Assembly: GCF_016864015.1 (NCBI RefSeq)
Contig: NZ_CP045067.1
Coordinates: 1,771,001 to 1,835,000 of the forward strand
Direction: 5' to 3'
From: Lacinutrix sp. WUR7
Lineage (GTDB): Bacteria; Bacteroidota; Bacteroidia; Flavobacteriales; Flavobacteriaceae
Length of the DNA stretch: 64,000 bases
In this document: piece by piece, positions 44,314 through 53,163 of the stretch
Position numbering within the stretch: position 1 is the first letter of the stretch
How the letters are laid out: the number at the start of each line of letters is the position of its first letter
Made by a program: the position numbers and the translations under genes
Notes under the pieces: generated by a model
The model's database searches: none
Seen by the model: the letters and a program-made list of their open reading frames with translations, nothing else
What the model was told of the DNA's origin: nothing

Positions 44314-46821
44314 ATGAAGTTTAAATTAATTCTCTTATTGTTTTTTTTCGGAATCGTTTCCGTTGTAGCACAAACCAAAGTTAGCGGTAAAGTATACGAT
44401 GAATTTAATGAGCCAGTAGCCTTTGCTAATGTTATCTTTAAAGGTTCTTCCGAAGGTACAATAACAGATGAAAATGGAACTTTTTATTTAGAATCTGATG
44501 CCAATTGGGATACTGTTTTTGTTTCCTTTATTGGTTTTGCTACTTTAAATGTTCCTCTGGAAAAACGAGTTAATTACGATCTTAAATTTATTCTAAAAGA
44601 AGAAGAAGGATCGTTAGATGAAGTAGTAATTGTTACCGGAAAGCAATCCAAAAAAGAATCTGAAAATCCTGCAATTGCTATTCTTAAAAAAGTTTGGGAA
44701 CACAAACGTCAAAATGGCTTAAAACAATTCAAACAATACGAATACGATAAATACGAAAAAGTTGAATTCGATCTAAATACCATTGATAGTTCCCTTATTA
44801 AAAGTAAGCTGTTTAAAGGTATGGAGTTTGTATTTGACAAGGTAGATACTTCTCGTGTTACAGGAAAAACATACTTACCTATATTTATTAATGAAGCGGT
44901 TTCTAAAATTTATGGAGACAACCTTATTAATAAAGAAAAACAAGATTTATTAGGTAATAAAAACTCTGGTTTTAGTGATAATCAAGTCATAATTGATTTT
45001 GTAAATGATCTGTATTCCGAGTTTGATATTTATGATAACTACCTAAAGTTTTTCGATAAGAGTTTTGTTAGTCCGATTTCTAGAACGGGAATAAATACTT
45101 ACAATTACGTTTTATCAGATAGTACTTATCGCGATAATAAATGGTGTTACAATATTATATATTATCCTAGACGTAAAAACGAACTTACATTTAAAGGTGA
45201 TTTTTGGGTTGCAGATACTACTTATGCCATTAAGGAAATTAACATGCAAGCTTCTAAAAGTGCCAATATAAACTGGGTAAAAGAGATTTATATAGAGCAG
45301 GAATTTGAAGTCCTTAATGACTCTTTATTGTTATTAAAAAGAGATTATTTTATGTCTGATTTTTCTTTTAATAAAAAGGAAGAAGCTCGTGGTGTTTACG
45401 GTAAGCGTACTACTTTGTATGATAATTATGCTTTTGATATTCCAAAAGATGAAAAATTCTACAGTCAGGAAGTGTATAATTACGATAAGGATATTTATAA
45501 TAGAGAAGACGACTTTTGGGAAGATAACCGAATGGAAGCTTTAAGTAAAGACGAAAAAGGGGTTTACAAAATGCTAGACACTTTAAAAACCGTTAAAAAG
45601 TTTAAGCGTCTTTATAATGTAGGAAGTATTCTTGCATCCGGATATATAGAAATGCCAAGTTTGAATTTAGATTATGGTCCAATTTTTTCCACATTTGGTT
45701 TTAATGATGTAGAAGGATTGCGTTTAAGAGCTGGAGGAAGAACCTATTTTGGACAAAATGATCTTTGGCGTATTGAAGGTTTTGGTGCTTATGGTTTTAA
45801 AGACGATAAGTTTAAATACGGAATCTCAGGAAAAGTACTTCTAGACAAAAAAAATAGGTTCATTATATCTGGAGGAAACCGAAGAGATGTAGAGCAAATA
45901 GGAGCAAGTTTAACTACATCTACAGATGTTTTAGGACGTAGTTTAGCGTCGTCATCTGTTATAGGAACCGGAACAAATGATAAATTGACATCTATTAATC
46001 TTACCAGTCTTGCCGTTGAAATGGAACCGGTTAGAAATGTGGTTTTTAGACTAAGCGGAAACTACAGAACTTTAGAGTCGGCATCTAAAACGTTTAGTTT
46101 AGATTATTATACAGACCAAACACATACAACCACAGAATCGGAAATCAAGCAATTTGAAAGTGCTTTATCTGTTTCGTATTTTCCAAAAAGAAAAATGACA
46201 GGTTATGGTGTAGAACGTAGAGAAGCAAACGATGGTTTTGCAAGAATTTTTGCGCAAGTAACCAATGGTAATCAAAACATGTTTAAAAGTGATTTTGATT
46301 ATACTAAAGTACAATTATCCTACTTGCAACCTTGGTCGGTTGGTGGTTTAGGAAGGTTATATACTACACTAGAGGTAGGAAAAACATTTGGAGAAGTTCC
46401 GTTAGGACTATTAAGTGTCGTTCCTGGAAATCAGAGTTATTTCTCTATATATAACACCTTTTCTAACCTAGATTATTACGAGTTTGTAACAGATACGTAT
46501 GCATCTATGCATATACAACATAATTTTAATGGTCGTTTCTTTTCGCGAATTCCTTTTCTACGTAAGTTAAACTGGAGAGAAATAGTTGGGTTTAGAGCTG
46601 TTGTTGGTGAAATATCCAAAGAGAACAGAGCACTTAACGCATCTGGTTTAGTCTATAAAGCACCAACGAATAAAGCGTACTACGAATACAGTTTTGGTAT
46701 AGATAATATCTTTAAAGTCTTTAGAATCGATTTTAATTTTAGAGGAAATTATTTGGACGAAACCAATTATCCAGATGCCAGAAAATTTGGTATTACAGGT
46801 AGTTTCGGGTTTAATTTTTAG
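44314..46821 (+). CDS. DUF5686 outer-membrane protein with carboxypeptidase-like regulatory domain
   Basis: The 835-residue protein has a signal peptide (LILLLFFFGIVSVVAQ). A CarboxypepD_reg-like beta-sandwich follows at about 20-105 (VSGKVYDEFNEPVAFANVIFKGSSEGTITDENG). The rest is a long beta-rich domain ending in aromatic-rich strands with a terminal Phe (SFGFNF), typical of outer-membrane barrels. DUF5686 proteins are common in Bacteroidota and unassigned. Its stop lies 5 nt from the converging glpD stop, with no terminator between. Confidence 0.87.
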   Translation: MKFKLILLLFFFGIVSVVAQTKVSGKVYDEFNEPVAFANVIFKGSSEGTITDENGTFYLESDANWDTVFVSFIGFATLNVPLEKRVNYDLKFILKEEEGSLDEVVIVTGKQSKKESENPAIAILKKVWEHKRQNGLKQFKQYEYDKYEKVEFDLNTIDSSLIKSKLFKGMEFVFDKVDTSRVTGKTYLPIFINEAVSKIYGDNLINKEKQDLLGNKNSGFSDNQVIIDFVNDLYSEFDIYDNYLKFFDKSFVSPISRTGINTYNYVLSDSTYRDNKWCYNIIYYPRRKNELTFKGDFWVADTTYAIKEINMQASKSANINWVKEIYIEQEFEVLNDSLLLLKRDYFMSDFSFNKKEEARGVYGKRTTLYDNYAFDIPKDEKFYSQEVYNYDKDIYNREDDFWEDNRMEALSKDEKGVYKMLDTLKTVKKFKRLYNVGSILASGYIEMPSLNLDYGPIFSTFGFNDVEGLRLRAGGRTYFGQNDLWRIEGFGAYGFKDDKFKYGISGKVLLDKKNRFIISGGNRRDVEQIGASLTTSTDVLGRSLASSSVIGTGTNDKLTSINLTSLAVEMEPVRNVVFRLSGNYRTLESASKTFSLDYYTDQTHTTTESEIKQFESALSVSYFPKRKMTGYGVERREANDGFARIFAQVTNGNQNMFKSDFDYTKVQLSYLQPWSVGGLGRLYTTLEVGKTFGEVPLGLLSVVPGNQSYFSIYNTFSNLDYYEFVTDTYASMHIQHNFNGRFFSRIPFLRKLNWREIVGFRAVVGEISKENRALNASGLVYKAPTNKAYYEYSFGIDNIFKVFRIDFNFRGNYLDETNYPDARKFGITGSFGFNF

Positions 46822-46826
46822 GAAGC

Positions 46827-48500
46827 TTATACCAATTCTGCATCATAAAAGTGAGTAGCATCTTTTACCAGAATGCTTAATGTTTCTTTTTCTTTAGTAA
46901 TTCGAGCAGCATCCCAGTTTAAGTATTGTGTGCAGTCTTTCGTAATTAACGTTTCATATTTTGCAACGCTAGAAATATTAAAATACAGTCTACCGGTTCG
47001 TCGTATAAAGAAATCAGCAAGGCTATTAATCATTTCATAATGTATACCATACCATAACTCGGCTCTAATGAGTTTAGATTCCGGATTTTCATCGGTAAAG
47101 GATTGCATTTTTTCTAGTATATCATTCGCTTGTTTACCATAATGGGAAGTTAAATACCAAGCAAAATAATCGTTTTCTATTCCGACTTCTTGAAGCTTTA
47201 ATTGCAATTCTTTTTGATATTTTTTTACTTCTTTAGACGAAGTCATAGCATCTGTGGTAAGCGTAATTTTTTCGGTATATGAATCTTTTAATTTAGATTC
47301 TTGCTTGTCAGTCATCGTTTTTAAAACCGCATCCATAACCCGTTGTGCCATTTTTCTGTAGCCTGTTAATTTTCCACCAGCAATAGAAATTAGGCCACTT
47401 TTAGAAACAAATATTTCATCTTTTCTAGATAATTCGGAAGGATCTTTTTCTTCTTCATGTATTAATGGTCGTAACCCAGCCCAATTCGATTCAATATCTT
47501 CTTCCTTTAAATGGATATCCGGAAATGCATCATTTACAGCATCTAGCAAATAATGAATATCTGCTTTTGTAGTAACTACGCGATCTAAGTTTCCAAAATA
47601 ATCGGTATCTGTAGTGCCAACATAGGTTGCTCGTCCTCTCGGGATTGCGAATATCATACGTCCGTCTGCGACATCAAAATAAACCGATTGTTGTAATGGG
47701 AATTTTTCAATAGGAAAAACAATATGTACCCCTTTTGTTAGATGTAAATGTTTATTGTTTTTGGAAGCATCTTTTTCTCTTAACTTATCTACCCACGGAC
47801 CAGTAGCGGAAACGAAATTCCGAGATCTAATGGTAAAGGTTTCTCCCGAATTATGATCGATACATTGAATACTCTTTATTTCCTTTTTGGTATTGTAAAC
47901 AAAAGTATCCATCTCACAATAATTAAGAATGGTTGCTCCAAATTCGGAAGCCTTTTTTAGTAACTCAATGGTAAGTCGCGCATCATCTGTTCTGTATTCC
48001 GAATAATAACCACTACCAAGAATCGTCTCGGCATCAAGCAATGGTTCTTTTTTTAAAGTTTCGGCTTTATCTAGCATTCTCCTACGATCATCCCCTTCCA
48101 CATCGGCTAAAAAATCATATACTTTTAATCCGATAGACGTCATCATTTTACCATAAGTACCATCTTCAACAAGCGGTAAAAGCATCTTTTCTGGAATCAC
48201 TAAATGTGGCGCTAGCTTATGTACAATAGCACGTTCTCGACCAGATTCTCTCACTAGACCAATTTCCAATTGCTTTAAATAACGCAAACCGCCATGAATT
48301 AGTTTTGTGGATTTATTACTCGTTCCAGAGGCAAAATCATTTTTTTCAATCAAACAAGTTTTCAGTCCTCGTGATGCAGCATCTAAAGCAATTCCTGCTC
48401 CTGTAACACCACCGCCAATAATAACAAGGTCAAATTTTTGGGTGCTTACGGTTTTAAGATCTTCGGCTCTATGTAGAATAGAAAATGGTTTTGCTTTCAT
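46827..48500 (-). CDS. glpD: Aerobic glycerol-3-phosphate dehydrogenase (FAD)
   Basis: GlpD oxidises glycerol-3-phosphate to dihydroxyacetone phosphate and passes electrons to quinone. The 557-residue protein has the FAD-binding DLVIIGGGVTGAGIALDAASRGL, SGTSNKSTKLIHGGLRYL (about 58-75), YVGTTDTDY and AGGKLTGYRKMAQRV. Length is normal. It follows glpK on the same strand after a palindromic repeat, but has its own TAAATTTG -7 box. Confidence 0.96.
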   Translation of the reverse strand: MKAKPFSILHRAEDLKTVSTQKFDLVIIGGGVTGAGIALDAASRGLKTCLIEKNDFASGTSNKSTKLIHGGLRYLKQLEIGLVRESGRERAIVHKLAPHLVIPEKMLLPLVEDGTYGKMMTSIGLKVYDFLADVEGDDRRRMLDKAETLKKEPLLDAETILGSGYYSEYRTDDARLTIELLKKASEFGATILNYCEMDTFVYNTKKEIKSIQCIDHNSGETFTIRSRNFVSATGPWVDKLREKDASKNNKHLHLTKGVHIVFPIEKFPLQQSVYFDVADGRMIFAIPRGRATYVGTTDTDYFGNLDRVVTTKADIHYLLDAVNDAFPDIHLKEEDIESNWAGLRPLIHEEEKDPSELSRKDEIFVSKSGLISIAGGKLTGYRKMAQRVMDAVLKTMTDKQESKLKDSYTEKITLTTDAMTSSKEVKKYQKELQLKLQEVGIENDYFAWYLTSHYGKQANDILEKMQSFTDENPESKLIRAELWYGIHYEMINSLADFFIRRTGRLYFNISSVAKYETLITKDCTQYLNWDAARITKEKETLSILVKDATHFYDAELV

Positions 48501-48526
48501 ATATGTTTGCTAGGTTCCTTTAAAAC

Positions 48527-48534
48527 CAAATTTA
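48527..48534 (-). promoter_or_regulatory. -7 promoter element of glpD
   Basis: Minus-strand TAAATTTG, 26 nt upstream of the glpD ATG. No standard -33 box is apparent. Confidence 0.45.
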
Positions 48535-48572
48535 TATTTAATACCAATGGAAAATTCGTTGTCATTGGTTGT

Positions 48573-48651
48573 CCTGCAAGGTTTTGAAAACCTTGTAGGT
48601 ATTGTTTGTTTAGGTATAATACCTACAAGGTACAAAAGGAGACCTTGCAGG
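48573..48651. repeat. 79-nt nested palindromic repeat in the glpK-glpD spacer
   Basis: CCTGCAAGGT (48573-48582) pairs with ACCTTGCAGG (48642-48651). Inside, ACCTTGTAGGTAT (48590-48602) pairs with its exact complement (48619-48631). CAAGGTTTTGAAAACCTTG (48577-48595) is itself a palindrome. The CCTGCAAGGT-type arms recur, degenerate, at 54233-54265. This looks like a REP/MITE-like element rather than a terminator. Confidence 0.7.
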
Positions 48652-48688
48652 AAATAAATTAATTGTTTGTGTTTTTATAATGCAATAT

Positions 48689-50188
48689 TTACTCCTCGTC
48701 ATTAAAGGTTTTGGTTCTTTTAATAGCCGACAACCAGCCTGCGTATTTTTGTGTTCTCGTTTTGTTATCCATTTTTGGAGTGAAAACTTGATCTATTTCT
48801 CGAATGGATTCCATGTCTTTTCTTGTCCATATTCCAGCTTTTAATCCTGCTAACATGGCAGCTCCAAGAGCGGTAATTTCAAGCATTTTTGGTCTTTCAA
48901 CAATAACATCAAGCATGTCTGATTGAAATTGCATCAGGTAATTATTTGCACTTGCACCACCATCGACTTTTAAGGAAGTTAGTGTTTTTCCGCTATCTTC
49001 TTCCATTGCTTTTATAACATCTTTGGTTTGATAGGCTAAGGCTTCAATGGTTGCTTTAATGATTTCGTTTTTTCCAATATCTAGCGTAATTCCGTAGATA
49101 GCGCCTTTGGCATTCGCATCCCAATAAGGTGCTCCTAATCCGGCAAAAGCGGGAACCACATATACATCTTTTAATGGCGGAATACTTTTACAAATAGCCT
49201 CGGTTTCTTTTGCCTCTTTAATGAATAACAACTTATCGCGTAACCATTGTATAGATGCACCACCAATAAAAATACTGCCTTCTAATGCGTAGTTGACAGG
49301 TTCGTTGGGTAAGCTGCAAGTTAGTGTGGTGATGAGTCCGTTTTTAGAAGCTACATAATCTTTTCCGTTATTAAGCAATAGGAAGCAACCCGTACCATAA
49401 GTGTTTTTTGCAATTCCTGCTTCCGAACCTCCTTGTCCGAACAAAGCTGCCTGTTGGTCGCCAGCAACACCATAAATAGGAATAGATATTCCGTTATGTG
49501 TTACAGCACCAAAATTAGAGGATGAGGTTTTTACTTCTGGTAACATCGATTTTGGAATATCTAAAGCAGCCAACAACGTAGCATCCCACTTTAAATCTTT
49601 AATATTATACAGCATGGTTCGGGATGCATTGGTATGATCGGTAATGTGCTGCTTTCCGTTGGTAAATTTATAAATCAACCAACTATCTATAGTTCCAAAA
49701 AGTAGTTGTCCCGCTCCGGCTTTTATACGCGCTTCAGGTACGTTATCTAAAATCCATTTTAATTTGGTTCCCGAAAAGTAAGCGTCAATAACTAATCCTG
49801 TATGCTCTCGAACATAAGTTCCTAAGCCATCTTTTTTTAAAGTCTTACAAATGTCTTTGGTTCTGTTGTCTAGCCAAACAATGGCATTGTAGATAGGTTC
49901 TCCCGTTTCTTTATCCCAAACCACAGTAGTTTCTCTTTGGTTGGTAATTCCTATAGCTGCAATTTCTTCTGGAAGAATTCCGGTGTCTTTTAAAACGGTT
50001 TCAAAAGTTTCTTTTTGGTCGTTGTATATTTCGATAGGGTCGTGTTCTACCCAGCCAGATTCTGGATAATGTTGTGTGAGTTCTTTTTGCGAAATACCTA
50101 CAATAGTACCTTTTTCATCAAAAATAATGGTCCTGGTACTGGTTGTACCTTGATCAAAAGCGATTACGTATTTTTTTTGCATGAACAA
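48689..50188 (-). CDS. glpK: Glycerol kinase
   Basis: GlpK phosphorylates glycerol to glycerol-3-phosphate. The 499-residue FGGY-family protein begins YVIAFDQGTTSTRTIIFDEKG. It has GITNQRETTVVWDKETGEPIYNAIVWLDNRT, TYGTGCFLLLNNG and KVDGGASANNYLMQFQSDML. Length is normal. No glpF is adjacent. A conserved TACTATGC-type palindrome lies 45 nt upstream of the start, close to a TAATTTCG -7-like box (50224-50217). Confidence 0.97.
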   Translation of the reverse strand: MFMQKKYVIAFDQGTTSTRTIIFDEKGTIVGISQKELTQHYPESGWVEHDPIEIYNDQKETFETVLKDTGILPEEIAAIGITNQRETTVVWDKETGEPIYNAIVWLDNRTKDICKTLKKDGLGTYVREHTGLVIDAYFSGTKLKWILDNVPEARIKAGAGQLLFGTIDSWLIYKFTNGKQHITDHTNASRTMLYNIKDLKWDATLLAALDIPKSMLPEVKTSSSNFGAVTHNGISIPIYGVAGDQQAALFGQGGSEAGIAKNTYGTGCFLLLNNGKDYVASKNGLITTLTCSLPNEPVNYALEGSIFIGGASIQWLRDKLLFIKEAKETEAICKSIPPLKDVYVVPAFAGLGAPYWDANAKGAIYGITLDIGKNEIIKATIEALAYQTKDVIKAMEEDSGKTLTSLKVDGGASANNYLMQFQSDMLDVIVERPKMLEITALGAAMLAGLKAGIWTRKDMESIREIDQVFTPKMDNKTRTQKYAGWLSAIKRTKTFNDEE

Positions 50189-50232
50189 CTTTTTCAGAAA
50201 TTAAAACATAAAGTACCGAAATTATTTTAATA

Positions 50233-50250
50233 TACTATGCGTGCATAAGA
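50233..50250. promoter_or_regulatory. TACTATGC-type palindrome upstream of glpK
   Basis: TACTATGCGTGCATAAGA matches the 43164-43181 core at 15 of 18 positions, with the central TATGCRYGCATA intact. It lies between divergent glpK and the phasin-like gene. Confidence 0.65.
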
Positions 50251-50343
50251 ATTATTTTGTAAGTTAAATATGGTATTCCGTTTCCGGAGCAATTCATTTC
50301 TCAAAAAAGAATTGTAATTTGTAACGGATAAAATTTTAAGATT

Positions 50344-50910
50344 ATGGCTAAAAAAGCAGACCAAACAGCATCCTTTATGGTTCGGTTTAACCAAATTATT
50401 TTTGAAGAAGATGGGGAATCAAAAGTACAATGGCGCGGAAAAGTATCGCATGTACAAGGTGGTGAGGATAAGAGTTTTTCAGATTTTAAAGAAGCTGTAG
50501 CTTTTATACAGTCCAAATTAGCCGATTTAACTTTGGAAGCTACAAAACATGAAACTCCAGAAGTGCAGGATTCTCTATTGAAAAAGAGTTTTTCGCTTTG
50601 GAAAACCATTTCTAAGGAAGGTCCGAAAGTAATCCTAGAAACCATCAAAGATCCTAGAAAGCAAGTCGCAAACATACAAGATCAAATTAGTTATTTAGGC
50701 GAAGACTTAATGGATAAAGTACATATCGATCAATGGCGAAATGCTTCTCGATCTGATTTTAATACTATAAAAGATTCTATTAGCAGTTTAGCAGATGAGA
50801 TTAAAAAATTAAATGCTAAAGTAGATGCTATTAGCACTCCAACTAAAGCAACCAAAACTACTAAAACTACGAAAACAGCTAAAACTACACGAGCTACTAA
50901 AAAGAAGTAA
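50344..50910 (+). CDS. Phasin-like protein with basic H1-like tail
   Basis: The 188-residue protein has three parts. The first (about 8-58) is a small domain with FMVRFNQIIF, VQWRGKVSHVQGG and FSDFKEAVAFIQ. The middle (about 70-160) is a coiled-coil-prone helical region (SISSLADEIKKLNAKVDAI). The tail (166-188) is rich in KATKTTKT and ends KKK. Phasin plus H1-like tail is the layout of PhaF, which links storage granules to the nucleoid. Primary-sequence homology is not certain. It lies 9 nt before the SARP-like regulator gene and is probably cotranscribed with it. Confidence 0.65.
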   Translation: MAKKADQTASFMVRFNQIIFEEDGESKVQWRGKVSHVQGGEDKSFSDFKEAVAFIQSKLADLTLEATKHETPEVQDSLLKKSFSLWKTISKEGPKVILETIKDPRKQVANIQDQISYLGEDLMDKVHIDQWRNASRSDFNTIKDSISSLADEIKKLNAKVDAISTPTKATKTTKTTKTAKTTRATKKK

Positions 50911-50919
50911 GCCTTATAC

Positions 50920-51720
50920 ATGAATCCACTTCCAGATAGATTAATAGAATTAAAACAGTTTCAAAAGGATGCGATTATTCGTATTCAGACTTTGGGACAG
51001 TTTCATCTATGGATACATAATGAGAAAGTAGATTCTAAGAAATGGGGAAGAGATAAAACCGTGCAATTACTACAGTATTTAATTTCTAATAGACAACGGC
51101 ATGCCCTTCATAAAGAAAAAATCATGGATCATCTTTGGGAAGATGGAGACGACAGGGATTTTAAAGTCGCATTACACGGAGTTAATAAAGTTTTAGAACC
51201 CGAAAGACCTTCTAGAACCGAACCTAGTTTTGTGATTCGACAAGGAATTAGTTATCAATTAGATTTAGAAAAAGTTTGGATTGATGTCGAAGCTTTAGAA
51301 CAATATATTATTATAGGTAACGAAGCTTTTGGCGAAGATCAAGGAATTGCTAAAGAAGCCTATAAAGAAGCTATTGCCTTATATCGAGGTGTATATTTGC
51401 CTAATCGGGTTTTTGAAGATTGGTCTTCCGAAGAACGCGAGAAAATTCAAATCCTAATTTTAGGCGCTTATGTAATACTTGCTGAAATTTTATTAAATGA
51501 AAACCCGTTAGAAAGTATTCGTTTAGCACAATGTGCAATTGCAATAGATAATACTTGGGAAGATGCATACCGACTTCAAATGCAAGCGTACATTAAAAAA
51601 GGAAATAGACCACAAGCCATCAAAGCCTATCAAAAATGTGCCGATGTGCTAGAAAAGGAATATGGTATTGAACCACTTCCAACCACAAAAAATCTTCTAA
51701 AAGAAATTGAAAATATTTAA
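50920..51720 (+). CDS. SARP/BTAD-type transcriptional activator
   Basis: The 266-residue protein has an N-terminal OmpR-like winged helix (about 18-115; IRIQTLGQFHLWIHNEKVDSKKWGRDKTVQLLQYLI, then HALHKEKIMDHLWED). A bacterial transcriptional activator domain of TPR-like helices follows (about 118-266; LEQYIIIGNEA, YLPNRVFEDWSSEEREKI, DAYRLQMQAYIKKGNRPQAIKAYQKCADVLEKEYGIEPLPTT). This is the AfsR/DnrI/SARP architecture best known from actinomycetes. It sits among phasin-like genes and probably activates them. Confidence 0.88.
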   Translation: MNPLPDRLIELKQFQKDAIIRIQTLGQFHLWIHNEKVDSKKWGRDKTVQLLQYLISNRQRHALHKEKIMDHLWEDGDDRDFKVALHGVNKVLEPERPSRTEPSFVIRQGISYQLDLEKVWIDVEALEQYIIIGNEAFGEDQGIAKEAYKEAIALYRGVYLPNRVFEDWSSEEREKIQILILGAYVILAEILLNENPLESIRLAQCAIAIDNTWEDAYRLQMQAYIKKGNRPQAIKAYQKCADVLEKEYGIEPLPTTKNLLKEIENI

Positions 51721-51819
51721 TTGTAAAATATTTTAAAAAATAATTATCCGCTGTAAACCCTTGTTTTTACTCAAGTTTTTATTCTTCCTTCTTATAAAAA
51801 ATCGCTAAGCATCGTTTTT

Positions 51820-51858
51820 GCAACTCAGTTGTAACTACCTGATTGTACGTTTGTACCA
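51820..51858 (+). promoter_or_regulatory. Duplicated phasin leader, copy 1
   Basis: This 39-nt block matches 52188-52226 at 35 of 39 positions. It contains CAACTCAGTTG (palindrome), TTGTAACT, TTGTACGT and TTGTACCA. The first and third TTGTA start 22 nt apart. TACGTTTG (51846-51853) is a -7 match. It lies about 35 nt upstream of the first small phasin-like gene. Confidence 0.65.
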
Positions 51859-51892
51859 TAAAATAAGATATAACACATTTAAACAATATATT

Positions 51893-52156
51893 ATGGCTAC
51901 TAAAACAAAAGCAACATTAATCAACAGTACTACAAATAAAGTATTAGGATTAACTACGAAAGCAAATGATTTCGCTTTAAACACTACAGAAAAAGTATTC
52001 ACAAAATCTATTGCATGTACTGAAAAAGGATTAGGTCTTTCTGCAAAACTACTAAAGAAAGGTTTAAAAGCATCTGCTAAAAACCAAGATATGGTTTTTA
52101 ATACTTTAGAAACAGTAAAAGGAAAAGCGGTAAAGTTTATCGCAAAATCTAAATAA
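51893..52156 (+). CDS. Small phasin-like protein A
   Basis: The 87-residue basic, helical protein begins MATKTKATLINSTTNK. The end carries the shared motif AKNQDMVFNTLETVKGKAVKF. Start chosen at ATG 51893: the sequence AACAATATATTATGGC is repeated exactly before the next gene start, and a longer frame would begin inside the duplicated promoter. Sequence and context suggest a granule-surface protein. Standard phasins are longer, so this may be a short variant. Confidence 0.7.
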   Translation: MATKTKATLINSTTNKVLGLTTKANDFALNTTEKVFTKSIACTEKGLGLSAKLLKKGLKASAKNQDMVFNTLETVKGKAVKFIAKSK

Positions 52157-52187
52157 TTTCAAAAATAAAAGGAACGCATACACAAGT

Positions 52188-52226
52188 GCAACTCATTTGT
52201 AACTCGCTGATTGTATGTTTGTACCA
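52188..52226 (+). promoter_or_regulatory. Duplicated phasin leader, copy 2
   Basis: Same block as at 51820-51858 (four differences). TTGTAACT, TTGTATGT and TTGTACCA have the same spacing, and TATGTTTG (52214-52221) is the -7 match. The conserved TTGTA repeats 22 nt apart resemble the direct-repeat sites of SARP regulators. Confidence 0.65.
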
Positions 52227-52262
52227 GAATTAAATATAACAACACAATAACAACAATATATT

Positions 52263-53135
52263 ATGGCAACTAAAACTAAAAAAGTAGCAAAAAAAGCAAC
52301 AAGTAAAGTAAAGAACGATACTAACGTTGTAAAGAAAATTAATACAGAATTAGTGAACGCATCTATAGCTACAATTAATACGGTTGTAGATAATGGTGAG
52401 AAATGGCAAAAATTAGCTTCTAAGTTAATGAAGAAGTCAGAAAAAATAAGAGAGCAACAAATCAATATGATTTTTGATACTGCGGAAGCTGTAAAAGGAC
52501 AGTTTGTAACAGGATCGGATAAAATGAAAGATTTAGTTGGTTACGATGCAACTATGGTTGAGAAAGCTAAAGATATGGCAATGCGCAATCCAGTAGCTAA
52601 AAAAGTATTGGATATTGTTGAAGATATTACAGAGAAAGTTTCTGAAAACCCAATGGTTCAAAAAGCAGAAAAAGTTTCCGAAGACATTAAAAGCATGGGA
52701 ATGGCTAAGTTTAAAGAACTTAAGGGAGATGTTCTAGAACAAGCTTCAAAAATTCTTGACAAAGGAGAAGCTATTATTGAAGAAGCGAAAGAAACACCTA
52801 AAGCGAAAGTAACGAAGAAAGTGGTTAAAGCTAAAACAACAGTAGCTAAAAAAGCAGTAGCTAAAAAAACGGTTGCTAAAAAAGCAACGGCAAAAGTTAC
52901 TAAAGCAACTAAGGTAGTAGCAAAAGCAGCACCTAAAAAAGCGGTAGTTAAAAAACCAGTAGCTAAAAAAACAACTACAACTAAGAAAGCGGTAACAAAA
53001 GCTGCTCCTAAAGCAAAAGCTACTGTAGCTAAAAAAGCAACAGCAGTGAAAAAAGAAACGACAGCAAAAGTAGCTGAGGTTAAAACAGAAGTAGCTGCAA
53101 AAGTTGCTGAAGTTAAAACAGAAGCAACAAAATAA
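52263..53135 (+). CDS. PhaF-like phasin with long Lys/Ala histone-H1-like tail
   Basis: The 290-residue protein begins with a short basic segment. A helical phasin-like domain follows (about 25-170; NGEKWQKLASKLMKKSEKIREQQINMIFDTAEAVKGQF). A tail from about 180 to 290 is built of AKKAVAKKTVAKKATAK-type repeats. The layout is that of PhaF/histone H1-like proteins: granule-binding helix plus DNA-binding tail. It has its own copy of the duplicated leader and is followed by a third phasin-like gene 28 nt later. Confidence 0.78.
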   Translation: MATKTKKVAKKATSKVKNDTNVVKKINTELVNASIATINTVVDNGEKWQKLASKLMKKSEKIREQQINMIFDTAEAVKGQFVTGSDKMKDLVGYDATMVEKAKDMAMRNPVAKKVLDIVEDITEKVSENPMVQKAEKVSEDIKSMGMAKFKELKGDVLEQASKILDKGEAIIEEAKETPKAKVTKKVVKAKTTVAKKAVAKKTVAKKATAKVTKATKVVAKAAPKKAVVKKPVAKKTTTTKKAVTKAAPKAKATVAKKATAVKKETTAKVAEVKTEVAAKVAEVKTEATK

Positions 53136-53163
53136 TACCATAACTTATAAAAAGTAATTTGAT

